Shown here: positions 1 to 11,611 of the stretch, in pieces
How the letters are laid out: each line of letters starts with the position of its first letter
Numbering within the stretch: the stretch's first letter is position 1
From: Iris pallida
Lineage: Eukaryota > Streptophyta > Magnoliopsida > Asparagales > Iridaceae
DNA: 64,000 nt
NCBI GenBank assembly: GCA_029216955.1
Contig: JANAVB010004096.1
Coordinates: 28,501-92,500 of the forward strand
Reading direction: 5' to 3'
Program-made: the position numbers and the translations under genes
Notes under the pieces: generated by a model
What the model saw: the letters and a program-made list of their open reading frames with translations, nothing else
What the model was told of the DNA's origin: nothing
Databases searched by the model: none

Positions 1-1479
1 CATGAGCATCGAAAGATGCGTATTGCTGTCGTGACGTATGGGATTCTACAAAACTCGATTTTGTTATGCGTGCATGACAAAATCAAAGCACATCGGTCGA
101 GATACCCCGTATTGGCCTCTTTGCAAACTAGCCTATAACTTCTTACACGTTCGTCAGGTCGAGATGAAACTTATGCCACTAGATCCAACTTTGGACATAT
201 GATTGGGTTTTTATCATCAAACCGGACCTATAGACATATAGTTTGATGACTTTAGGGACCGTAGATACTGACGCACTTTTTGGTACAAAGTAGGTCGACC
301 GGCGGACATCGTTTTGATTCAAAATTATGATTTTGCCCCTGTGTCCAGAATTGGACTTTTGGGTAGGTTATTTTAGACATTTCTTTTATATCAAGAATGT
401 TCATGCTATTTATGTCAGCATTCGGGGACGTTTGCGGAATTTGACTTTTTATTACTACCAATTCTGACGATCTGAATACTGGACTTTGCTATTTCTGTGC
501 ACCACCCTCAAGCAAGTATACCTTGTCTTTTTTGCAGTATATTTACATGCTTAAATTCTTTTATCTCGCATCGCATGATTATCAGTAGTTGTTTCTTTTT
601 ATTTTTTGTTAATATGTTTTCTTTTTATTTTACATTAATAGTTCATACATGTTGATTGGTACCTGCTTCGTACATGAGTCGTACCGAATCAGGAGGAGGG
701 AAGAATGAGTGCGTCATAATTGAACTGCTATTTTGTTTTCGATTTTCTCAACCTGCGAGTCCACACTAGGGGCAAGGGTAGATTATTTATTCAAACCTGC
801 GAGTCCACACTAGGGGCGAGGGTTGATTATTTGTTCAAACTTGCGAGTCCACACTAGGGGCAAGGGTTAGTTATTTGTTTAAACCTGTGAGTCCACACTA
901 GGGACGAGGGTTTGATTATCCGTTTGATTTCTTGTCATGTGTTCACCTAGAAACTTGGCATTTGATACACTTTTCTTTCTAGTAGTTCATTTATGCATAG
1001 TTGTTCTCATATTCATGTTTTGTTGTTGCTTAGTCCTTTTCTGTTTATATATTTTTTGGTTTTCTTTATGCATGTATACTGTTAGATAGACATATTTTAT
1101 GTAACTTGCTAGTCCCCCGAGGACCTAGTGATTTCTCCAGGTGTGTGTTTTTATGACTTTTCGTAGGTGCTCTAGTCAAGATCGTAGTCTTCCCTTTTCT
1201 ATCGAGAAGGATTGCTCTTGGATCGTCCTTTTTTACTTTTACAAATTCTTTCATTTATATGTATTTCTTCTTATTTTAAAATGGTTGGTAGTGGATTTGT
1301 GTCCGTCCAATGACTTATAAAATAATAATTCAAGGTTGATTTATGACATCATTATTCTTTTATTTGTGGATGAGAATAGTTGTCATGGTTATACTGTATT
1401 TTATAGCTTACGTATATTTATTATATGACTAGCATGTATATGTACCTAGTCCTACGTATTTTAGGACTGGGGCGTGACA
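1..1479 (+). repeat. 3' part of a Gypsy-type LTR (copy A)
   Basis: The right end reads CTAGTCCTA...GGACTGGGGCGTGACA and matches the right ends of the two TSD-bounded LTRs at 51799-54716 and 58914-61833. The matching stretch includes the segment around 1110-1215 (GAGGACCTAG...TCCAGGTGTGTG and following), which has a counterpart at about 54330-54430. The left end lies outside the window. No coding region is visible. The sequence after 1479 also matches the internal start of the 51799 element, so this is the 5' LTR of a plus-strand element rather than a solo LTR. Confidence 0.7.
752..927. repeat. 44-bp tandem repeat, four copies
   Basis: Four units begin at 752, 796, 840 and 884, an exact 44-base spacing. 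Each contains CCTGCGAGTCCACACTAGGG or a near copy followed by a GAGGGT/AAGGGT stretch. The array lies inside LTR copy A. I did not see the array at the equivalent place in the LTRs at 51799 and 58914, which instead have a 37-bp duplication (CTCGGATGAGCGCTACTTG at 54097 and 54134). Confidence 0.9.
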
Positions 1480-2480
1480 TGTTTTTATGGTGGCCCATGC
1501 AGGTCGAGTTAGTCGTTTCGGTTACGTTATTGTACCGAACGGGCCTGCATGGATTAGAGTCTAGGATCTCATCCATATGCTTGACCTTATCCCTTGATTC
1601 CATTTTCGAACTTCCTTTTTCCTGTCCTGATTTGCATCTTATTTGATCCCTTCTACCGTAAACCTTATCTTTTCTTCCGTGCTTAATAGAAGTTAGAAAG
1701 ACGACTTATATGCCCCCATTGATTCAATTACACTACTAGTTTAACTCTTGTAAATTGGATAGAATGTCTCACGACCTATCAATTCCTTTGACAATAATCA
1801 AGGCCTTAGACAAGAAGATTGTAGGATGACTTTATAGACACGAACACCAGACAAGACTTAGATCCTTAAGGAACTTAAACTATTTATATTTTTTTTCATC
1901 ATTATCTAACCTACTTATGATTTTGGACTGCCTTGTCTAATGTTGCTACTATAGCCTAGTTTTGCAAGCTTACTTTCTTTATCGAGCTTGTTCAGGATAT
2001 GTGTTTATTGGGGACGGCCACTAACATATTGTCTAATTAGAATTGGTGTATTATTGTCTGATCAACCTTAGTCCACTTGGTTTGCTCTTTAGATGATTAT
2101 CACACGTGGAATGAGATATAGATGTCTCTAGGAACTCAATTGCAACTGCCTTGACAACTCTTTTTGAATTAGTCAATCGCATTTGGGGCCTCGTATTCGT
2201 ATTCGATCCCCTCTCCCTTGAACCCTTTATTGTCTTTCACCCTTACTTATTTCGAAAAAAACAAATGCTTGTTTTTGAGGAAAGATAGAATGTCCCCCTT
2301 AGTTCGCCATACCACCTATGGCCATAAAAGCTCTATATACACAATCGTTTTCCATCTATTCGAAATCGGAGAACTATCTTCAAACTTGAGTCATATCTAC
2401 CGCGTCGTGTAGTATTCTTCTATAATCAAAATTCAAGGTACGATATCACGACTTGAGTGGTGTATGAGATAGCCTTGGTG
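1480..2480 (+). other. Noncoding 5' internal region of element A
   Basis: This stretch follows the LTR directly and is homologous to the internal region after 54717. A clear anchor is the block at about 1945-2080 (CCTAGTTTTGCAAGCTTA, then CGAGCTTGTTCAGGA), which recurs at about 55297-55420. No gag-like reading frame is visible; all frames are broken by stops. The homology fades near 2480, after which the sequence resembles the internal region of element G (minus strand, 48929-51798). The element is therefore either chimeric or interrupted there. Confidence 0.6.
1495..1552 (+). promoter_or_regulatory. Post-LTR hairpin of element A
   Basis: A perfect 9-bp outer stem, CCATGCAGG (1495-1503) with CCTGCATGG (1544-1552), encloses an inner stem CGTTTCGGT (1514-1522) with ACCGAACG (1534-1541) that has one bulged T. 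It starts 15 bases after the LTR end. Equivalent hairpins with different inner-stem sequences follow the LTRs ending at 41578 and 54716. No primer-binding site matching a tRNA 3' end known to me is visible in this interval. Confidence 0.65.
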
Positions 2481-4839
2481 ATGTTGATCAACTGAGGATC
2501 GGGGTACCGGTGGGTCTATCAACAAGCGACACGAGTAGTACAAAGCCTTATAAATGAGGATGACAGAGTCAGTCATGATTATAGATATCGTATACGAGAT
2601 TTGAGTTAGACAAACAAGATGGCGACGCCTAGCGGTTTGGGATTACGTCAATTATAAAAATGTTGATGAAAAAAGTAGATAAATTAATTCAAGGAAAATT
2701 TAAGGTATAAGGAACGGATGACTCAGTCAAGGAATCGATGTGAATCGCATACGAAAAGTTAGTACGATTGTGAATTAGCTGCATGAAAAAGTTTGATTTT
2801 GAAGTTACAAAAATAACTATAATAATTTGGATAAAATCGCTCGATGACTTGAGTTAGCATAAAATGATGCGATTTGAGGAAATATGTTTATCTACGTCTT
2901 AGGATAGACAGATGAATATACATGATTTTCGGTTTGAACAAATTGATCATGTGACTAGTTAGAGGGATACTGATCGAATTTGATCTTGAATGTCGAGAAG
3001 ATTGTGGTATATCCAGTTCGGATGATAGCATCAGTTGCATGAATCAGAGTTTGTTACAAAGGAAGATCGTCAGGTTATGTATATCATCGATAGTATTGAG
3101 GCGTATCAAAGATTGATGTGCGATAACTCGGGAGTACTCTGATTCGAGGAATGATGATCGTGTAAAATATTATTGTTCAGATAAATGCTATAATTGGGAT
3201 TTGATAGTAATGAATGTTTGGATTACTTGATTAGATAAACTTGAAGTATACGTGAATAAATGATAGTCGGATTATGCAGAAAAAAATGTTGACATAATTG
3301 ATGTTATTGATGTGAAAATTATATGACTCGGGGAATTATAGTAGGCAATCTTATGATTATGCGATGAGATAGATGAAAAAGATTGATGATTAGCAGGTTT
3401 GAAAATTTGAGTGATGTTACGATGTATGAATCATGATTGATGCTATTCGACTTAATAATTGAAAATCAACAATGTGACTTATGATCAGTGGATTATGACT
3501 TTGGGAATTTGTAGTCGAGGTACACAAATTTGGTTTGATAGGTCTATTGAACGGATTGAGAAATGCGAGTTTGAGAGTGTGAGTTAGCATTGTTAAACTA
3601 TGTCTTGATCGAGGACAATCGTAAAATGATTTACCCTAGGAATAACTTTGCTGAATGACACGGACCCCTGGACTGAATATTATGAATGTGAATAGGAGAA
3701 ACCTATGCTTGGAGTTTAGAAATCGGAGTGATGCGAACTTGGATAGGAAGACCTTGTACTATAGACTACGATTTGACCTTAGAATTGCAATGTGGATGTT
3801 TTGATATTGTTGTTTGGGAATGGTGATCCCAACACTGACTTTGACTTTAGCCTAGTGAAGGTAGCCTAGCGGTTAGGTATATGTCCCTGTACGGAGAGAT
3901 AGAAATTAGGCGATCAACCCCAGAGAGAGATGTCTGCGTAGATGATAGACCTGGGTTAGCTAGTTAGAATTGTCTTGAAAAATCTTGAGGATTGATAGAA
4001 TTGGGTAGCAGTATTGGTGGATAGAATAATTCAATTATGTGGAGACACTACTTACGAGGCTTGGCTGAAATGCATATATTTCAGGGATGTCTTAAATATG
4101 TGCACGATCCGACTTAGTGGTAATGGCGGATTATCTATCATAAGTTTAGTTGAAATGCATATATTTCGGAGACACGTTAAATATGTGCATGATCCGACTA
4201 AGTGATACGTTGAATTCAAGTAAGACTAATGGAAACGAAACGTATCAAGGATTTTAAAATCGTATGTTTCAAAGAAAATATTGATGGTAGAACGATAGTT
4301 GGGTTTGAAATAAACTTTGAATGTTGATTAATCGGGTTCGAGATAAACAAATCGAATTTGCTTAGACTGGATACTTGAGATAAATTTGTTAATATCATAC
4401 AAGAGTCATCGAAAGAACCGTTATGTATTGATTGTAGCGAATCGAAATTAATTAATTCGGAAGATAGTAAAATCGGTAGGCAAAACACTTGAATATGGAT
4501 ACGTGCGAATATCGATCGAGGCATTGATGCAAGTCAGGTTTTGGTGATTGATTAAGGAGGGGTAATACTGGTTTTCAACTAGGAGACGATGAATAAATGA
4601 CTTGACAAAATTTTGATTCAGAAATCTGTTGACGATATCGCTTGGGTGGTTTGCCCTATAACTATGTTGTCCGTGCGTGCGACGAGTATAAGTTGCCCCA
4701 AGTTTGATATATAGTTGTTCGATATAAAAAATAACTAAGTTGCGAGCGTGGCTCAGATTGAAGAAACGTATATGAGGAGTGAATTCGAGAATCATTTGAA
4801 TGTTGAATCAAGAGATAAGTCGATGAGTACGTACTTCGT
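2481..4839 (+). other. AT-rich noncoding internal sequence (Gypsy-type, 3' half)
   Basis: There are no convincing coding regions; all frames are dense in stops. Parts are homologous to the minus strand of 48929-51798, most clearly the duplicated GGCTGAA/GTTGAAAT motif at 4063-4204 and the terminal hairpin at 4840. I read it as the 3' internal portion of a plus-strand, non-autonomous or badly decayed Gypsy-type element. Nothing else could be identified in it. Confidence 0.45.
4063..4204 (+). repeat. 85-bp direct duplication with palindromic core
   Basis: Two copies begin at 4066 and 4151. Each has TGAAATGCATATATTTC, a G-rich 10-12 base centre, then TTAAATATGTGCA and GATCCGACT. The ATATTT and AAATAT arms can pair around the centre. 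The same motif, again duplicated, occurs on the minus strand of element G near 49185-49380. Confidence 0.75.
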
Positions 4840-4870
4840 AAGTTTCGTGACGAAACTTTTTTTTCTATCC
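4840..4870 (+). promoter_or_regulatory. Pre-3'-LTR hairpin and putative LTR junction of element A
   Basis: AAGTTTCG (4840-4847), loop TGA, CGAAACTT (4851-4858) is a perfect 8-bp stem. Equivalent hairpins in elements D, G and B lie 15-18 bases upstream of an LTR start. Here the first TG at a matching distance is 4871. The polypurine tract expected between hairpin and LTR is degenerate (a T-rich run). Confidence 0.55.
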
Positions 4871-5430
4871 TGCCCAGTTCAACTGGATGAATCAAAACAC
4901 AACGTTATTTGGGCTTAGCCATGCAACGGCTTGCTCGAAGTCCCGTACGGTCAAGGAAATTCCTTGCTCAGGTGGGTGGCTTCGGTGAACTTGCCTCAGC
5001 TTGGCCTTCACCCTAATAACTGGAAGTTTTCAAATGCACAAATTAGGCTTAATAATAAAAGAGATGAATCTACATAGCTAAGGAAATAATCCCACCTTAG
5101 GTCAGATTAAGTTAAAAATATGGAAAGGTCCTACGGTTGGCTTAGAAATGTTGTAAGACGTGCTTCCAAGTTAACACTCGAACTTTTGTCCCACGGCTTG
5201 GGAGAAGGAAAAGTTTGTTTATGTGGCTACAAGGCTATTGACTTAGCATAGTCATAGGCGTTGCACGGTATATATGCTTGGTAAAGTATACACTGTTCTA
5301 CCGTTCCACTATCCCACTACTTGGTATAGCAAAACAGTCCAGTAGTCTCAATGCATGTTCCCACGTTCGTAAGGCTTGGCATAGCTTTTTCTCGTTCTAT
5401 GGTTTAAGTTGTATCACATGATTTATGGCA
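4871..5430. other. Unassigned, possible 3' LTR start of element A
   Basis: The stretch begins TGCCCAGTTCAACTGG just after the hairpin at 4840, so it may be the start of a 3' LTR. The 5' LTR start lies outside the window, so the two cannot be compared. No coding region, tandem repeat or terminal structure was recognised in the remainder. Confidence 0.3.
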
Positions 5431-5770
5431 CGATCGTGGCATTGAAATGGAATACGGTTGGGTCAAGTTATGCTGGAAGACTATCAATTAATCATTTGCT
5501 GTCTAAGCACCTTCTCACTAGTATCCAAGTAACAACTAGCTGCTCCCCGTATGATAGACTGGATCCTACTGTGATCTCGGAAGTGTCGACCACATGGCTG
5601 GGATTTGTCGCATACTCCCTCAATTGTGAGACATGGAATACATCTTGCACTCCCCCTAATGATGGGCCGATGCAAGACGATATGCCACTTCTCCAACACG
5701 CTCTATACTACAAAAGGGTTACAAATTTAGAGGTAAGGTTTCTAACTTGGCTCTTACACCTTTATCTATG
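5431..5770 (-). pseudogene. Degenerate Gypsy pol C-terminus
   Basis: On the minus strand three short pieces in different frames match the end of plant Gypsy polyproteins downstream of integrase. First comes RVGEVAYRLA, ending at a stop. Next is VFHVSQLREYATNPSHVV, the usual 'VFHVSxLRxYxxxPSHV' stretch. Last is LDTSEKVLRQQMI, matching 'ILDxxExVLRNKxI'. At least two frameshifts and several stops separate them. Integrase, RT and protease are absent upstream, where the sequence goes straight into leader-like DNA. The piece therefore looks like the remnant of an internally deleted minus-strand element belonging with LTR C (6702-9591). The assignment to Gypsy pol is firm; the link to LTR C is inferred from orientation and order. 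Confidence 0.65.
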
Positions 5771-6701
5771 ACTAACCATAGAAAAATTACAATTCTTCCG
5801 TAACTTGTCAATGCTTAAACTATATACTGTATTCCTATAAGTTACATCACCAACTTCTATAGTAGTTCAATTACCGATCCACTCCTCCTACCTGTAAGCA
5901 ATCAATACAATCCTTACAAGTAAGTCTAACCATTGATACCTATTTGGGGTAATGGTCGAGGCTGAACTAGACGGCTACATAAACCTATTGGTCATCCTTC
6001 TAGTCCTATCCCGTTATAGGTTATTTCAAGACTAGTCTTATCATGTACAGAGATGATCGTTCATTCTATTTAAATCTTCTTACTCTATCTAGTACTTTTA
6101 GATTACTAACCATCTTTACACTATCGTTAGATAATAATTCCTCTAGTACTTCTAACCTAAGCCATATCTTAGGGAAAAGATAGTATAATTTATCTAATAA
6201 TTCTATAGTTGATTGTTGAGTTTAGGCTTTACACTGTACTATATTCTAACTTATTCCTTGGAAAGTATCCATGATATTCTACCCACCATAGCTACTTACT
6301 TAGTCCTATAAAGCATAGATTCATGTCTTTTTTAAATAAAAATTCAGACAATAATGGTTCTACACAGTCTATCTATTTGAGACATCTATCCAAACCCTTA
6401 CCACCTTATATAACTAACACTTCTATCAACTAAGTTATATGAAATGATGGAATGTAATCCAAATAGTTCATAAAGCACGAGTAATCGTCCTTTCGAAATA
6501 AGGATGACGAGAGTCCAAGACAAGGAGTTCAAGAAGGATGATCGACTTCAATTATGAGTTTCAAAGGTGATGGATAAAAACAAAAGGATTTCAAAGCAAT
6601 TGTGGATTGATATCTAATACAATATCTTATTACAGGCTCGTTTGGCACAGTAATGTATTCGAAATGATATGCTCTAACCTGCATGGGCTACTAAAAAAAT
6701 A
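5771..6701 (-). other. Noncoding 5' internal region of element C
   Basis: Reading on the minus strand from 6701, the first bases are a T-run and AGTAGCCCATGCAGG, matching the post-LTR segment of elements A, B and D. TGCAGG (minus strand of 6678-6683) can pair with CCTGTA (minus strand of 6631-6636) using one G-U pair. The inner stem is weaker than in A, B and D. No ORF of note is present. Confidence 0.5.
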
Positions 6702-9591
6702 TATAATACCCCAGTCCTAAAATATGTAGGACTAGGAGAACGTATACATGCCAGCTACGTATCGAGAGGACTCCAGCCAGCTCGAATACGTAGAAGCTGT
6801 TTTGGTGTTCTAATTTTATCTATCATTCACTATCACATATATATCTCAATCCATAAGATAAGTAACACCAAGAATGAACAGTATATGCCATGGTCTACAG
6901 CCCAATAACATATACGTTCGATTAGACCTGAAGAACGATGTGGGTCTACAAAATAAGACTAAATGGCGGAATAGAAATAATGAATAAATGTAAAGCACGA
7001 CAAAATATCTGAGCCAGATACAACAATACCTCCATGATCAACGAACTATCTCTTTATGACCAACTACCTAGAGAGATCACCAGGTCCTCAGAAGACATAG
7101 CACGATACATGATATACATACTGAATGTAATAGTAAATAACATGCATGGAAAGACAGAAAAATAGACACGAAAGAATAAATAAGACAGTGGCATGCCATA
7201 AAGAAGTATGGTACTAGACTTGGCTAACAATCAATCAAAAAAATTCTATAGACTATAGTACAATGTAAGATACTTTCAATCTATAGTATATCTCAATTGT
7301 AGTTCAATGCAAGTAACTTTTGATCGAGAATGGTCAATTTAGCCAATGCTAATATCAATCTCCTCTCCTAAAGGAACACAAGGTCAAGTCAAGTTAAATT
7401 CAAGTCAAATCAAGTCAAAGTGATAAGGGACGCATAATCAAGTCAAGTCATGATCAAGGGAACATGGCAGAGAACTAAACAATTCTATCATAAGAAAACT
7501 GTGAACACAATGAGCAATATAACAAGCAGTAAAAGAAAATGCTAGAAAACATATACATGAACATAACATGAAACACGGTAAAGCAACAGAAAATAAACCA
7601 AGTATGAACACAAGAAGCATGTAACTATATGATAGAAAGAATAACAAAAAGCAAAAAAGGACATGTAAATACTATACAGTCGGCAATGTATACTTTCCTG
7701 CAACTTCTAGCTGAGAAAACGTCGGTCCGACTCCAATATCCTCGCTACCTTCATCACGTACACCTATAATAAATATTCTAATTTTAATAATAAACTAATA
7801 ACTTACTATATATGTATTACCATATATAGACCTAATAATATATTTATACCAAAACTAGTCATATTGACAACTCTACTTAATATCATATATAGTATTAAAT
7901 CTAACTATAAAGTAATATATTATTAACATAAAATATCACTTTTAATTATGGAAAATATTTATAAATATTCTATAATAATAACTAATATATTTTACTTATA
8001 GAAAATTATGTACACAAGTCTTATATTGATTCTATATCAATATGCATAAACTTGTTCCATGGTTTGTCTTCCGAAACGATAAATTCTTAACAAATATTAA
8101 TTCTGAAGTACTATTATTAATTATGTAAAAATATGTTTTTTTAGAACATGCACAACAATTATTATGGAGATGGTATACGGAGTTTCAAATCAGTTGGACA
8201 CATAGCACTTATGGATTTTGGTGTTTCAATCTACGGTGAAATGTCCAAATTTTTAATAAATAGCAAATGAAACCGAAATACTGCAAAAGTATATGCCTTA
8301 GAAAGCTTAGTAAGTCTAGTTTCTTTCCAAAAATATAATGAAGATCTAGTCGGCACAAAAGTGGATGAAAATTGGCTCGCAATAGAACTGGTCTGTTCTG
8401 GACACCTTTCCATATAACGGATACCCCAACCAAACCGTTTGGAACAATGTGGGTGGCCAATTGGACATGAAAATTAAAACAAAGATATTTTCATTATTTT
8501 GGTTTCAAAAAATATGAGGTCAAAAAGTAACAAAACCCTAGATGCAGAACATCAAACCTGCTAGAACGAATTCAGACTTGGATCTCAAACTTTGGTTGAC
8601 TTGTTGGCTATTTTGGTGTACTAGAAGGGATTGTGAACGTATTGGGGGGTAGATAGGATTTTAGAGGGTCACGTTAGCTTTGCAAAAAATATTCGTGGAG
8701 AGTCACGGGAGGCCGAGAAGGGCTCAAAATTGTCGGTATGCCACAAGGTGCTGTCGGCGGCCAAGACTGGGAAGGAATTTTAGGATTGAAACTTTTGGGG
8801 GGAGGTAAAAACTAAAATAGTAGCTTAAAATATAATGTCTGAGGTTTATATATGTTAGGGTTTGTCTAAGGAAGATTTTAGGAATGTTTGGTGAGATTTG
8901 GTTGCACCATTTGAAAGATATGCACATTTGAATCAATGCGTAATTAATAGGTTTCCTAATTTAGAAAGTCAATGGTGGGTTATTTTAAATCTATTATGGC
9001 TTTACAAAATTCTTAGAAAATTAATGTAAATTGATCCTAATTTGTTATGGTATTATAGGCTCAACCAAGGCTAATTGAACTAGTTCTAGGCCTATAGGGT
9101 TTATGGAATTGAAATTGACTTCGAAAAAGCTATTTAATGCGTATTGTGTGCCCTTTGAAAATAAATAGCACTTGAAAACTTAAATGAGTGGGATACCATT
9201 GACTTGTGTGTAGTAGGCTCAAAATAGGTCAAAACCATATATTGGGTTGAATGGTTTTGATCGGGTTTGGGCCTCAAATCGGAATTAAAAAATAAATCTA
9301 ATTTTACGATAAGGGCTAAAATAACCATTTTCATCCCAAAGTTGTACAAGAAATATATAACACAAGGGAACATTGAGTGGGACATGATATATCAAAATAA
9401 AGGTGGACTTGTCTAGATTACAAATATAGAACTAGATTTAAGAAATTGACAATTATTGTGCTTCAAGAATCAAAGCTACGGTAAAGTACTTCTATAGTCA
9501 TAATTATTTTAAAATATAGCATAATATTAAAATAACCATATTAAATAAATAATAATAAATAGAATAATAGCCAAAAATTAGGGGGTTTACA
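6702..9591 (-). repeat. Gypsy-type LTR (copy C), 2.89 kb
   Basis: On the minus strand it starts TGTAAACCCCC (plus-strand end 9591) and ends ACTGGGGTATTATA (plus-strand 6702). This matches the TGTAAAACCCC...ACTGGGGCRTTAYA termini of the LTRs at 51799 and 58914 and their 2.9-kb length. A shared internal block is the minus strand near 7070-7110 (GAGGACCTGGTGATCTCTCTAGG). It is followed on the minus strand by leader-like sequence, so it is a 5' LTR. Plus-strand 7380-7430 holds a short AAGTC-rich repeat. Confidence 0.7.
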
Positions 9592-10080
9592 TCTATATTG
9601 TAGAACCCTAGAGGGGGGGTGAATAGGAAAATAAAAAATAACTAGTGCAACAGAAGCAATATATGACAAATAAAAATAAAGAGTGAGAAGATCAAACATA
9701 AGATGTATCCTGGTATCCTCGCTTGAGGCAATCCAGTCCCGGAACTCTTTCCAGCTTAAATCCACTATTTAGTCAAATAGTACACACGAGTTTGGTTCCG
9801 AAGAACTCGCCAACTTCAACACGAGTTTGGATCCGAAAACTCGCCAACTTCAACACACGAGTTTTCTTACGAAGGCTCACCAACTTCAAACGAATGAGAA
9901 GAGAAACTTGTTGATCTTCTAACACGTAAAGATCAAAATTTACAACTCTTAAATACTCTATCACTTTGGAAGAGGATGACAATTAAAAGCTTGAAGAGTA
10001 TTAATGGTGGAGCTCTTGGTTGTTGGAAAATTTATGGCAAGAGTTGGTGAAAGCCTCAAGAGAGAGAGAGAGAGAGCTTT

Positions 10081-10090
10081 CTTTTATAGA
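10081..10090 (-). promoter_or_regulatory. TATA box of the 3' LTR
   Basis: TCTATAAAAG on the minus strand, with an exact copy in the other LTR at 22445-22454. It is followed downstream by a GA/CT-rich run. It is the best candidate core promoter for the element; the transcription start was not determined. Confidence 0.55.
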
Positions 10091-10274
10091 GAAACCAAGA
10101 GTTGGTGGAATTTAATGCTTCTGAATACAGGCAGACCGGCATGCCGTCGGATTGCAGCGGCATACCGTCGGTATACTGGCCAAATAGTAACGGTCAAATT
10201 AATGACCGTTTGAGAGCATTAAATGCGGCCATTAATGCTAGTCAGAGAAAATCAAAAACCAAATATTTGAAACT

Positions 10275-10535
10275 CGGTATACCGTCGGTATGCCAGAGCA
10301 TGCCGTCGGTATGCCGACAATTTGTCATAGCAAGTTTTGGGTTGCTAACAACGGTATACCGTCGGTATGCCGACAATTTGTCACAGCAACTTTTGGGTCG
10401 CTAAAAACGGTATACCATCGGTATGCCGGAGCATGTCGTCAGTATGCCGACAATTTGTCACAGCAACTTTTTGGACTCTAAAAACGGTCTACCACCGGTA
10501 TGCCGAAGTATGCCGCCGGTATGCCGCTCTGTAGG
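10275..10535. repeat. 77-bp palindrome-bearing tandem array in 3' LTR
   Basis: Units start at 10275, 10352, 10408 and 10485. Spacings are 77, 56 and 77 bases; the 56-base unit has lost 21 bases. Each unit opens with the palindrome CGGTATACCG or a variant, continues with TCGGTATGCCG and GAGCATGCCG elements, and ends in an AT-richer tail (CAATTTGTCACAGCAA...). Confidence 0.9.
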
Positions 10536-10805
10536 TATTTGATTTTTGACTTGTTCTTTAACTTGTCATCCGTCCTTAGGTGTTTATAGATATACCTAGA
10601 CTTGTACAGACACGAAGACTCTAAGCAGGAGGACGCCATCTTATGCAAGGAGCGCCGGTAGCTGCTTCAATCTTCGATGCAAAGGATGGATGCTCTTGAA
10701 CAAAAAGTCATTATGTAGTTGAGCTTCTGAGAGGATATGTATCTGAAGACGCAGAAAACTAAAATATGAAGATGCTGTTAATAATTAAAATAAAATGTGC
10801 CAACA

Positions 10806-10903
10806 ATCTCCCCCATTTTGATAATTGACAAAATAGAGAGCATCTTCAGGGAGTAACTCCCCCGTAGGAAGACAACTCCCCCTCAATATGTTTTTTCCCC
10901 CTT
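10806..10903 (-). promoter_or_regulatory. Polypurine tract cluster of the Copia element
   Basis: The tract touching the LTR is AAAATGGGGGAGAT on the minus strand (10806-10819). Three further G-runs lie just upstream in the element: GGGGGAGTTA near 10860, GGGGGAGTTG near 10878 and GGGGGAAAAAA near 10897. Multiple polypurine tracts are a known feature of Sireviruses. The CACTA element is inserted immediately behind the last one. Confidence 0.75.
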
Positions 10904-11239
10904 CACTACAACAAAAAACCCTTTTAATGACGCTCGACAAGGAGTTTTAATGACGGTTGATACATAAGCGTTATTAAGTTGAAAAATACCTTTTTTCTAT
11001 GATGGTTTGGGCTATTTCTGGACTTTTTATAACGTTTATAAAATAAAGCGTTATTAATAGTTTAGAGCGGTGGCAACTCTTTCATTGTATAAAAGCTAAG
11101 TGGGAGAGAGAGAATTTATTTCTCATCCATTTTCTAACCGAGCAGCTCCTCCCCAAACCTCTTCTTCCCCAATTTTTCACTTTTTATTTTCCCTCCTTTT
11201 CGGTTCGACTCCAATTTTTTCTCTCCTAAACTCCAGATC

Positions 11240-11356
11240 TACGCAAAGGTGGACGCGACGATGGTGGTGGTGAAGAGGCTGAAGAAGGTCGGGGTCGGGA
11301 GGAGGGAGTTCGAGCAGCAGATGGAGGCGGTGGGGAGGGTGCGGTACGAGCATTAG
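11240..11356 (+). pseudogene. Captured LRR receptor-like kinase fragment
   Basis: The reading frame from 11240 gives ...TMVVVKRLKKVGVGRREF, then EQQMEAVGRVRYEH and a TAG stop. This matches the N-lobe of plant LRR-III-type (often called 'probable inactive') receptor kinases, where VVVKRLK carries the beta3 lysine and 'EFEQQMExxGRVxHxNV' is the following helix. Only about 40 codons are present, with no glycine-rich loop upstream and no catalytic loop downstream, so it cannot encode a kinase. It lies inside the CACTA transposon, a few hundred bases from its left end. Third codon positions are GC-rich, unlike the surrounding AT-rich transposon DNA, which supports acquisition from a host gene. The family call rests on motif recognition by eye. 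Confidence 0.7.
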
Positions 11357-11611
11357 GAGGCGGTGGTATGATCCTCAACTTCAACTCCATTCTAGTTCGA
11401 TTTTCGACTATTTTCTCACTTTTATCATCTGGGCAGCGCTTGATTCAGTAGATTTGAGTGTTTTATTTTGGGAAAGATTTAATTTTTCCCCCCTTAGGGT
11501 TAGGGTTTGTGTTGTTTGTTCTCGTTACGTTTGTGTCTCGCACCCAGTTATATGTCCAGGTTCATCTAGCTTACCCCGAGCGCCTCCGACGGCACCGTCG
11601 CGTACAGTAGC

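Larger units (their letters stand above)
9599..10805 (-). repeat. 3' LTR of the Copia element
   Basis: On the minus strand it runs TGTTGGCACA... to ...GGGTTCTACA. The CACCCCCCCTCTAGGG stretch next to the end is typical of Sirevirus-type LTRs as I know them. It contains a minus-strand TATA box at 10081-10090, a GA-rich run at about 10058-10076 and a palindromic tandem array at 10275-10535. Confidence 0.92.

Noticed and set aside
1480..1500. TGGTGGCCC after LTR A as a tRNA primer-binding site
   Set aside because: It starts with TGG as a site should, but I know no plant tRNA whose 3' end matches it, so I report it as unresolved rather than as a primer-binding site.
5409..5771. Plus-strand 120-codon open frame
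   Set aside because: The opposite strand carries clear Gypsy pol C-terminal motifs (VFHVSQLREY), so the plus-strand frame is incidental.
10275..10535. Regularly spaced repeats resembling a CRISPR array (also 22638-22918)
   Set aside because: The whole 77-bp unit repeats, including the would-be spacers, and it lies in both LTRs of a plant retrotransposon.
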